From NCBI GenBank assembly GCA_040756085.1, contig JBFMAE010000223.1:1-20160 (forward strand): a DNA stretch of 20,160 bases. Reading direction: 5' to 3'. Made by a program: the position numbers and the translations under genes. This document shows, piece by piece, positions 1 through 5,753 of this stretch; the stretch's first letter is position 1; each line of letters begins with the position of its first letter. Under the pieces are notes generated by a model. That model was not told where the DNA came from. It made no database searches and saw nothing but the letters and a program-made list of their open reading frames with translations. Source of the DNA: JBFMAE01 sp040756085. Lineage in GTDB: Bacteria; Desulfobacterota; BSN033; UBA1163.

Positions 1-573
1 GGTCGTGGGTTCATCCGCGATGAGGAGTTTGGGCTGACAGGAGAGGGCCATTGCGATCATCGCTCTCTGCCTCATGCCTCCGCTCAATTGGTGGGGGTAG
101 GCATCAACCCTCGTCTCAGGAAAAGGGATTTTCACGCGGTCCAACATCTCGATCGCTCTCTTTCTGGCCGCTGCCTTATTTAACCCCTGATGGAGGAGAA
201 TGGCTTCCATGATCTGGTCTCCAATCGTAAAGACCGGATTAAGAGAGGTCATTGGCTCCTGAAAGATCATGGAGATATCATTTCCCCTAACCCCCTCCAT
301 CTCCTTCTCTTCTAACTGGATCAGATTTCTCCCCTCGAAGAGGGTCTCCCCGTTGACGATTTGACCCGGGGGGCTGGGGATGAGCTTCAGAATGGAGAGA
401 CCGGTGACGCTCTTTCCACATCCTGACTCGCCCACGAGACTAAGGATTTCTCCAGAATGGATCTCAAAGCTTACTTCTTCAACGGCCCTGACCACCCCTT
501 CTTCCGTGAAGAAATGGGTGGATAGAGCGCGGACTTCCAAAAGGGGCCTATTTCCGAAATTCTCGATTTTCAT
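1..573 (-). CDS. dppD: Peptide/nickel-type ABC transporter ATP-binding protein, DppD/OppD-like (3' end cut by window edge)
   Basis: This gene encodes the first 191 residues of a cytoplasmic ATPase that powers uptake through the DppB/DppC permeases coded just upstream. The translated sequence carries a Walker A motif (GESGCGKS), a Q-loop (FQEPMTSLNP), the ABC signature (LSGGMRQR) and a Walker B motif (LLIADEPTT). The FQEPMTSLNP segment is typical of the OppD/DppD branch. The ATG at 571-573 starts MKIENFGNRP; the sequence before it (GAGAATTGAGAA on the minus strand) gives only a weak Shine-Dalgarno match. The reading frame is still open at base 1, so the H-loop and the C-terminal oligopeptide-transport domain lie outside the window. 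A partner ATPase (DppF/OppF) would normally follow. The substrate cannot be read from this sequence. Confidence 0.95.
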   Translation of the reverse strand, partial: MKIENFGNRPLLEVRALSTHFFTEEGVVRAVEEVSFEIHSGEILSLVGESGCGKSVTGLSILKLIPSPPGQIVNGETLFEGRNLIQLEEKEMEGVRGNDISMIFQEPMTSLNPVFTIGDQIMEAILLHQGLNKAAARKRAIEMLDRVKIPFPETRVDAYPHQLSGGMRQRAMIAMALSCQPKLLIADEPTT

Positions 574-632
574 TTCTCAATTCTCAATGATCAATTGGCA
601 ATTGATAATTGGTAATTGATAATTGAACATTA
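574..632. repeat. AT-rich spacer of repeated AATTGATAATTG units between dppC and dppD
   Basis: The 59-nt spacer is built from near-identical short units (CAATTGGCAATTGATAATTGGTAATTGATAATTG), which are partly self-complementary. No gene fits. It lies inside the transporter operon and could act only as RNA structure or as a neutral repeat. Confidence 0.6.
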
Positions 633-1481
633 TCATCTCCTCCCCCGGAGTCTCGGATCGAGCGCATCCCTCAACCCCTCTCCCAGCAGGTTAAAGGAGA
701 GGACGGTGATGAGAATGGCCAGTCCCGGGAAGACAGTCAACCACCAGGCATCGAAGATGTATGTCCTTCCTTCCGTAAGGATATTTCCCCAACTCGGGGC
801 AGGGGGTTGAACGCCAAACCCGAGGAAACTGAGGCTCGCCTCTACCAGAATTGCTGTGGCCACATCGAGTGTGGCCGTAACGAAGACCGGAGCTAACGCA
901 TTGGGAAGGATGTGTCGAAAGATGATCCTGGAATCTTTCACACCGAGAGCTTTCGCTGCCTGGACAAAGTCTCTTTCTCTCAGTGAGAGGAATTCTGCTC
1001 TCACAAAACGGGACGTTCCCATCCAGGAGGTGATTCCTATGACAACCATGACATTATAAAACCTGGGACCTAAAATAGCCACCACCGTTAGAATGAGGAA
1101 GAAGGTCGGAAAACAGAACATGATGTCCACAAAGCGCATGAGAAGAGAATCCAACCATCTCCCATAATATCCCGCCACCGCCCCTACCAGAATACCGATG
1201 AAGATGGAGATCGCAACGGCAATAAATCCTACCGTCAGGGAGATTCTGGAACCATAAAGCATCCGGCTGAAGACATCCCTTCCCAACTGATCCGTACCAA
1301 GATAATGCAGGAGAGAAGGGGGTTTTAATTTCAAAGAGACTTCCGTCTTACCGGGATCGTAAGGAGAGAGAAGGGAGGCGAAGATAGCCATCGTAAAGAC
1401 GATCACGATGCAAATCAAACCCCCTACAGCCAGATGGTTCCTTTTAAAGAATCGCCAGAAGAGTTTCGCCTGTGATTCCAT
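633..1481 (-). CDS. dppC: Peptide-type ABC transporter permease, DppC/OppC-like
   Basis: This is an inner-membrane permease of 282 residues that would form the translocation pore with DppB. The N-terminus (residues 1-40) has a basic cytoplasmic stretch, then a first membrane helix, matching the OppC N-terminal domain. A periplasmic segment containing YLGTDQLGRDVFSRMLYG follows, which is a DppC/OppC hallmark. The cytoplasmic EAA loop that contacts the ATPase reads SLRERDFVQAAKALGVKDSR, then HILPNALAP. The C-terminal LGEGLRDALDPRLRGRR is also typical. The ATG at 1479-1481 has AGGA seven nt upstream. The gene is separated from dppB by an unusually long repeat-filled spacer of 236 nt. Confidence 0.95.
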   Translation of the reverse strand: MESQAKLFWRFFKRNHLAVGGLICIVIVFTMAIFASLLSPYDPGKTEVSLKLKPPSLLHYLGTDQLGRDVFSRMLYGSRISLTVGFIAVAISIFIGILVGAVAGYYGRWLDSLLMRFVDIMFCFPTFFLILTVVAILGPRFYNVMVVIGITSWMGTSRFVRAEFLSLRERDFVQAAKALGVKDSRIIFRHILPNALAPVFVTATLDVATAILVEASLSFLGFGVQPPAPSWGNILTEGRTYIFDAWWLTVFPGLAILITVLSFNLLGEGLRDALDPRLRGRR

Positions 1482-1717
1482 CGAACGATCCTAAATGACA
1501 AATCCCCCCTCGCCCCCCTTTACTAAAGGGGGGCGCCGCCGTCCATAGCCTGCCATCGCCGAAACGCTCTCGCCTGCCAGAGAACTTGCCTGCCTGCACG
1601 AAGCGTTTCGGCGAAGGCAGGTTCGGCGAGCAGGTCGTGCAAGCAGGCCAGACTTTGGCGCCGGACGGTTGGGGGAGTTATGGCATGCTTGAAATTTAGG
1701 ATTTGAAATTTTCATTT
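1482..1717. repeat. Composite palindrome-rich spacer between dppB and dppC
   Basis: No gene is seen here. The spacer holds at least three structures: a C6/G6 inverted repeat at 1513-1533, a perfect 11-bp inverted repeat (GCCGAAACGCT, 1558-1568 with 1602-1612), and a CTGC-rich arm pair (CCTGCCTGCACGA near 1588-1601 with TCGTGCAAGCAGG near 1635-1647). A direct repeat of AAATTT/GGATTTGAAATTTT type lies at about 1690-1712. In the mRNA this would fold strongly within the operon. Confidence 0.7.
1513..1533. repeat. Perfect 10-bp inverted repeat, CCCCCCTTTA-C-TAAAGGGGGG
   Basis: Ten paired bases surround one central C. A hairpin with this tiny loop is strained as RNA, but the DNA palindrome is exact. 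It sits close upstream of dppC on the coding strand. Similar CCCCCCTTTA-type palindromes are common dispersed elements in related genomes (from memory). Confidence 0.75.
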
Positions 1718-2677
1718 TTATTGATATCGAATCCGGGGATCTGCAATCCCGTAAAGAATGTCAGCAATAAAGTTACCGATGAGCGTGAGCACGGCCGATA
1801 TGGTAAGGATTGTCATCACCACAGGATAGTCCCGGGCGAGAACCGCCTGATAAGCCAGTCGGCCAATCCCTGGCCAGGCAAAGACGGATTCCATGATGAT
1901 GGAACCACCGATCAGTCCAGGAATGAGAAACCCGAACAATGTAATGATGGGAAGAAGTGCATTCCGGAGACCATGTTTATAATAGACTGTCTCCTCCGGA
2001 ACCCCTTTCGCTTTCGCCGTCCGGATGTAATCCTGTCGGATGACCTCAAGCATGCTGGATCGTGTATATCGTGAGAGACCTGCGATGCCATGAATCGCCA
2101 TGATGAGGGCAGGGAGCATCAAGTGCCATATCCGGTCTAAGACCATCTCGGCTGTACTAAATCCTTCCGTGACAAAAGACCGCATTCCGAGGACCGGATA
2201 GCCAAAAAGCTTGACCGTCCCAAGGATGATGAGGTAGGCAAGCCAGAAGCCTGGGATGGAAAGTCCCAGAAAGGCTCCGAAGGTAGTCAGGCGGTCCATC
2301 ACAGAGTATTGCCGTCTGGCTGAAAAGACGCCAAGAGGAATCGCCAAGGAGAAGATGATGATGGTTGCAACAAGGTTGAGGAGGAGGGTGTTCCAGATCC
2401 TTTCACCAATCTTTGTCATCACCGGTCTTCCATCCTTAAAGGAGTAGAGTTTACCGGTAAAAAGTTTTTTGATCCACAGGACGTACTGCTGATAGATGGG
2501 TTTATCCAGATCATAATTCTTTTCCATCTGCTCAATAATCTTGGGTGAGACCTTGGGATCTATAGTCAACGCAATCGGACTTCCCGGAGCCTGCGTGATA
2601 ATGACCCAGGAAAGGATACTGATGCCGATCAGGGTGATGAACATTTGGAAGAGACGTCGAAGGATAAAAGAAGACAT
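1718..2677 (-). CDS. dppB: Peptide-type ABC transporter permease, DppB/OppB-like
   Basis: This 319-residue inner-membrane permease partners DppC. Residues 1-30 form the first helix after a short basic start (MSSFILRRLFQMF). The periplasmic portion has the family pattern of a short segment (YDLDKPIYQQYVLWIKKLF) before helix 2. Several hydrophobic helices follow, then the EAA loop (EVIRQDYIRTAKAKGV, with LRNALLPIITL after it), ESVFAWPGIGRLAYQAVLARDYP, and the C-terminal DILYGIADPRIRYQ, all diagnostic for DppB/OppB. The start codon lies 3 nt after the binding-protein stop, so translation is probably coupled. The substrate class is not resolved by sequence; peptides, nickel and sugars are all possible in this family. 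Confidence 0.96.
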   Translation of the reverse strand: MSSFILRRLFQMFITLIGISILSWVIITQAPGSPIALTIDPKVSPKIIEQMEKNYDLDKPIYQQYVLWIKKLFTGKLYSFKDGRPVMTKIGERIWNTLLLNLVATIIIFSLAIPLGVFSARRQYSVMDRLTTFGAFLGLSIPGFWLAYLIILGTVKLFGYPVLGMRSFVTEGFSTAEMVLDRIWHLMLPALIMAIHGIAGLSRYTRSSMLEVIRQDYIRTAKAKGVPEETVYYKHGLRNALLPIITLFGFLIPGLIGGSIIMESVFAWPGIGRLAYQAVLARDYPVVMTILTISAVLTLIGNFIADILYGIADPRIRYQ

Positions 2678-2680
2678 GCG

Positions 2681-4315
2681 CTATTTTTCCAAAACGGTTT
2701 CCCTGGGAACATACCATCTGATAAGATCGTACATCAGGCCTGCTTTTTCCATTTTGATCGGTTGATAGGTCTTCTGACCTGACGAATTTTCTTCAAGCAA
2801 TACAAATTTTCTCTGGAGAGCAGAAATCCCAAGGGGTGAAAAGAGAAAGGTGTAAGGTTGATCTTCAGCCATTAATTTGTGGATTCGCCAGTAAATCTGT
2901 TTTCGCTTCTCGAGATCGTATTCCCTTCTCCCTTCCTCCCAGAGCCGGTCCACCTCCGGGTTCTGGTAAGAGATGAAGTTGAAGCCTTTCTCAATCTGGC
3001 TGGAATGCCAGATCATATAGTCATCGGGATCCGGGGAGAGACCCCAGCCAAGAATGCAGACGTCAAAATGCCTTGCATTGATAAAATTCTTAAGGAAGAC
3101 ACTCCACTCATAAGTTTCAAAAGTGACATCCACCCCGAGTTCCCGAAGCTGTCGCTGAACAAGGACGCCAACATCCCGGCGTATATCATTCCCGCTATTG
3201 GTAATCAACTTGAAGCGAAAGGGTTTTCCATCTTTGTCCAAGATGCCATCGCCGTCTGTGTCCCTCCATTCCGCTTCCGCCAGAAATTGACGGGCTTTTT
3301 GAGGATCATAGGGGAGTGGTTTCACATTTGGATTGTAATACCAGAGGTGGCTGGGGAAGGGGCCGCTGATCACGGTTCCCAATCCGTAAAGAACGTACTG
3401 AACGATCTCCTCCCGGTTGATCGCATGGGTGAAGGCTTGACGGACCCGCTTGTCCTTAAAGAGCGGATTTTTTAGATTGTACCCAATATAGGTGTAGCTG
3501 AGAGCCGGTTGGGAATAGACATTCAGAAAAGGAACTTCATTCATTCGGCGAAACTGGAAGGGATTAACCCCTGAACTGTCAATTCCACGAGTGAGGATTT
3601 CGATCTCGCTCAGAGCGGTTTCTGGAATAATCCGGTAGATGATACGGTCCAAATTAGGCTTACCTTGAAAATATTGTGGATTCGCTTCAACGACGATCTT
3701 TTCATCGGTCACCCACTCTACGAATCGAAAAGGGCCAGTCCCGATCGGTCTGCGGTTGAACGCAGTGGTATTGATGTCTTCTGTTTTTAGAAGGTGTTTG
3801 GGTATGATGCCCATGCCCCAGGTCTGAAGGCCTGGGGAGAAGGGTTGTTTATAGGTCACTCGGAATGTATAGGGATCCAACACCTCAGCCTTTTTTACCA
3901 GTTCATAGTCGCTACGGCGGACCGTATTCGTCTTTTCATCCATGATCTTATCATAAGTAAACTTCACATCTTCGGCGGTGAACTCCTTTCCGTCATGCCA
4001 GAGAACGCCCTTTCGCAAAAAGAAGGTGATCACGGGCTCCGGACCTTCCTCAACCTTCCAAGATTCTGCTAATTCTCCAACAAAGTTTTGAAGATCTCTA
4101 TCATACTTGATCATACCGTTAAACACGAAGGAGTTAATATCACTGGAAGCCGAATCCTGAGCAAGGATGGGGTTGAGAAAGGAGGCATCGCCAATGGAAC
4201 TGATGATCAACTGATTGACCTTCAGGGTAGGCCGGGAACCGACGAAGAGAATATTGATCCCCAAAAGGATGAGGAAAAAAATGGGGGATATGAGAAGAAG
4301 AAACTTGATCTTCAG
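2681..4315 (-). CDS. ABC transporter substrate-binding protein, family 5 (peptide-type), probable CTG start
   Basis: This is a periplasmic solute-binding protein of the SBP_bac_5 (DppA/OppA) class, about 544 residues long. Recognisable pieces are GDASFLNPILAQDSAS near the N-terminus, ITFFLRKGVLWHDGKEFTAEDVKFTYDKI, IGTGPFRFVEW, LKNPLFKDKRVRQAFTHAINREEIV and YNPNVKPLPYDPQKARQFLAEA. The first ATG/GTG/TTG in the frame is the TTG at 4262-4264, but starting there would remove the signal peptide. Upstream in the same frame the sequence reads KIKFLLLISPIFFLILLGIN, an obvious export signal, bounded by an in-frame TGA at 4328-4330. The only plausible initiator in between is CTG (4313-4315), 8 nt after AAGGA. 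It lies 3 nt before dppB. A single-base sequence error is an alternative explanation for the missing ATG. Confidence 0.93.
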   Translation of the reverse strand: MKIKFLLLISPIFFLILLGINILFVGSRPTLKVNQLIISSIGDASFLNPILAQDSASSDINSFVFNGMIKYDRDLQNFVGELAESWKVEEGPEPVITFFLRKGVLWHDGKEFTAEDVKFTYDKIMDEKTNTVRRSDYELVKKAEVLDPYTFRVTYKQPFSPGLQTWGMGIIPKHLLKTEDINTTAFNRRPIGTGPFRFVEWVTDEKIVVEANPQYFQGKPNLDRIIYRIIPETALSEIEILTRGIDSSGVNPFQFRRMNEVPFLNVYSQPALSYTYIGYNLKNPLFKDKRVRQAFTHAINREEIVQYVLYGLGTVISGPFPSHLWYYNPNVKPLPYDPQKARQFLAEAEWRDTDGDGILDKDGKPFRFKLITNSGNDIRRDVGVLVQRQLRELGVDVTFETYEWSVFLKNFINARHFDVCILGWGLSPDPDDYMIWHSSQIEKGFNFISYQNPEVDRLWEEGRREYDLEKRKQIYWRIHKLMAEDQPYTFLFSPLGISALQRKFVLLEENSSGQKTYQPIKMEKAGLMYDLIRWYVPRETVLEK

Positions 4316-4511
4316 AGGAGATTTCCTTCAAAAAGCTATTAGCATTCAGCCATCCGCTGATGGCTCTATAAATAATTATAGAGGAAAAACTTTTTCTTCA
4401 CAACTAAACCATGTTCATGATATGTGTTAATCCGAACATAATCGGGAACAGAATGTCGAATCGATCGTTTTCTCCGAACTCCGAACTTATCACTCCGAAC
4501 TTCATTTAAAT
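4316..4511. other. Intergenic region between rlpA and the transporter operon, with short repeats
   Basis: No gene is seen. A small hairpin AGCCATC-CGCT-GATGGCT lies at about 4348-4365. At 4473-4503 is a CTCCGAACT repeat array (CTCCGAACTCCGAACTT...ACTCCGAACTT) that recurs between hisB and hisH. The transporter promoter probably lies here, because the gap is long enough and the gene after it starts an operon, but I cannot point to convincing -35/-10 boxes. Confidence 0.5.
4324..4328 (-). promoter_or_regulatory. Shine-Dalgarno AAGGA that decides the CTG start of the binding protein
   Basis: AAGGA on the minus strand is followed by an 8-nt spacer and then CTG (4315). The spacing is ideal, and the peptide that follows is a good signal sequence. 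The in-frame TGA at 4328-4330 overlaps the start of this motif, so no longer reading frame is possible. Confidence 0.6.
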
Positions 4512-5228
4512 CTATCGGCTGGTCACCAGAACCTTGAAGCCCATCTGGGAGAGTTTTTCTGCCAGGACGAGGGCTGCGTCTCTGGTTTCGAATTGGCCCA
4601 CTCTGACCCGGTGGTATTTCTGTGTCAATGTTTCCACTATGGTCACATAGACGTTTTCAAAACTTTTTCGGAGTTGTTCAGCCAACTTCTGAGCGTTATT
4701 TTCATCAGCGAAGGAACCTACCTGGAGAGTGAATCGCAGGACTGGCTCAATCGCAACACTGACCACCTCCACTTTGACCAACGCCGTGCCTTTTTCCCAC
4801 ATCCCGAGCATCTGGGCCGCAGCATAAGAAACATCGATGATCCTCTCCTTCACAAAAGGGCCCCGATCATTGACCTTTAACTCAAGGGACCTCCCATTCT
4901 CTAAGTTCGTCACCATCACGACCGTACCCAAAGGGAGGGTATTATGAGCACAGGTGAGCTGGTACATATCATAGACTTCGCCACTTGAAGTCGGTCTCCC
5001 ATGAAATTCTCCTCCATACCAGGAGGCAACCCCGTATTGAACCGTCTTACTCTCCCTCTTCTCAACCTTCTCCTCCCTTACTTCCTTTTTTTCTGGAGGA
5101 GGCACCCTTTTTTCATAAACGATGCGATGTCTGGGTCCACAGGCCGTCAAGAGGAGAAAAGAGAGGCCTATTAAAATAATGGGTAGGGGAGGCTTTAGCC
5201 TCCCATTATTTATAAAAAACTTCTCCAT
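4512..5228 (-). CDS. rlpA: RlpA-like septal ring lytic transglycosylase, lipoprotein with SPOR domain
   Basis: The product is a predicted outer-membrane lipoprotein that cleaves glycan strands of peptidoglycan around division sites. With ATG at 5226-5228 (GGAG 7 nt upstream) it is 238 residues. Residues 1-30 form a signal with lipobox LLTAC, Cys30 being the lipid anchor. A charged linker rich in Lys and Glu runs over about 34-62. The double-psi beta-barrel RlpA domain follows at about 63-160, with YGVASWYGGEFHGRPTSSGE, His95 in AHNTLPLGT and Asp121 in VNDRGPF, matching the family's catalytic His/Asp pair. A SPOR domain (about 165-238, FTLQVGSFADENNAQ) would target denuded glycans at the septum. 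A TTG at 5246 would add six residues but has a worse context. The n-region of the signal is partly encoded by a palindromic repeat. Confidence 0.93.
   Translation of the reverse strand: MEKFFINNGRLKPPLPIILIGLSFLLLTACGPRHRIVYEKRVPPPEKKEVREEKVEKRESKTVQYGVASWYGGEFHGRPTSSGEVYDMYQLTCAHNTLPLGTVVMVTNLENGRSLELKVNDRGPFVKERIIDVSYAAAQMLGMWEKGTALVKVEVVSVAIEPVLRFTLQVGSFADENNAQKLAEQLRKSFENVYVTIVETLTQKYHRVRVGQFETRDAALVLAEKLSQMGFKVLVTSR
5175..5210. repeat. Palindromic repeat inside the rlpA signal-peptide region
   Basis: AATAATGGG-TAGGG-GAGGCT is followed by TT and then AGCCTCCCATTATT. The right arm's complement is AATAATGGGAGGCT, so the left arm equals it with a 6-base insertion (GTAGGG or an equivalent register). 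It encodes the NNGRLKPPLP stretch of the RlpA leader. It looks like a dispersed palindrome placed in frame. Confidence 0.65.
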
Positions 5229-5507
5229 TGAATCTCCAGACGACAATTATCTACACCCACGTGGCTTCTAAAAACATCCTCGGCGTAAGAAGTCCTCTTG
5301 ATCATTTGTGAGCGGGTTCGTTTCGGCGACATTGAAAAAGCGGTATCAATCAGAAATCCACTTTAAATAATAGGGAATATTCCTTTCAGGGATTCTTTCT
5401 TTGCTACTCAGAAACTATCTAAATGTTGTAAGCATAACTAATTTGTAAATTATATCGCATGCCATATAATTTACAACCTTTAAATTTTGGCCTATTTTAG
5501 GGACATT
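5229..5507. other. Upstream region of rlpA, no gene seen
   Basis: No open frame on either strand resembles a protein, and no tRNA or riboswitch fold is apparent. A short palindrome GGGAATATTCC occurs at about 5372-5382. A perfect 13-bp inverted repeat lies at 5443-5476, and a tandem pair of TTTTAGGGAC(A/G) units lies at about 5495-5516 beside the mobile-element end. The rlpA promoter must be here if rlpA is transcribed separately. Confidence 0.5.
5443..5476. repeat. Perfect 13-bp AT-rich inverted repeat with 8-nt centre
   Basis: TTGTAAATTATAT (5443-5455) is exactly complementary to ATATAATTTACAA (5464-5476); the centre is CGCATGCC, itself partly palindromic (GCATGC). No U-tract follows on either strand, so it is not a textbook intrinsic terminator. 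It could be an operator, a transposon-related site or an AT-rich transcript end for the SWIM gene. Confidence 0.8.
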
Positions 5508-5753
5508 TTAGGGACGTTGGTTCAAATACAACTTGATTTTGGCAGAGGATAGAGGATAGCAGTAGGATACAAGAATATGCCAAGACAAGCGAGAATCGAT
5601 GCATCGGGGACTATACATCAACGAGCAAACGTTGCACGATTTTCGGGAGTCACGACTTCCTTGGTCAATCGGTATACTGCCTGCAATGAGCTTCTTGAAT
5701 TGAGGGATTATACTTAGAGGATACTTAAGTTGCATTTGAACCCACGTCCCCAA
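5508..5753 (+). mobile_element. Decayed RAYT-type element with 29-bp terminal inverted repeats
   Basis: The left end (5508-5536, TTAGGGACGTTGGTTCAAAT...) and the right end (5725-5753) are inverted copies that agree at 25 of 29 positions by hand alignment. Between them, on the plus strand, is a 46-codon frame whose start matches RAYT (REP-associated tyrosine transposase) proteins. RAYT genes are commonly flanked by such inverted REP-like sequences. At about 246 bp the element cannot be autonomous and would depend on a RAYT supplied elsewhere, if it moves at all. Its right end overlaps and terminates the SWIM gene on the other strand. Confidence 0.72.
5577..5717 (+). pseudogene. Internally deleted REP-associated tyrosine transposase (RAYT) relic
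   Basis: This 46-codon frame begins MPRQARIDASGTIHQ, the near-invariant opening of RAYT/Y1-type transposases (usually MPRQARIDAPGALHH). It then passes directly to ARFSGVTTSLVNRY and ends ELLELRDYT. The second part resembles the DNA-binding tail seen at the C-terminus of some family members. The catalytic HxH (NHFHLL-type) motif and the Tyr helix are both missing, so the middle of the gene, well over 200 residues in the family, has been lost. It lies between inverted repeats. The N-terminal match is confident; the C-terminal match is from memory and less certain. Confidence 0.7.

Noticed and set aside
1491..1715. A 74-codon minus-strand frame between dppB and dppC
   Set aside because: Its sequence is generated by the palindromic repeats (Pro/Arg-rich, no domain), so it is a by-product of repeat composition.
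2879..3475. A 198-codon open frame on the plus strand opposite the binding-protein gene
   Set aside because: It lies wholly antisense to a well-supported SBP_bac_5 gene, has no domain resemblance and no ribosome site, and looks like a shadow. The other plus-strand frames opposite genes were rejected for the same reason.
4316..4511. A riboswitch or T-box leader upstream of the transporter operon
   Set aside because: Only a 7-bp hairpin and a dispersed CTCCGAACT repeat are visible; no conserved riboswitch core could be recognised.
5443..5476. The 13-bp inverted repeat as a dif/Xer site
   Set aside because: The arms do not match the XerC/XerD arm consensus and the centre is 8 nt rather than 6.
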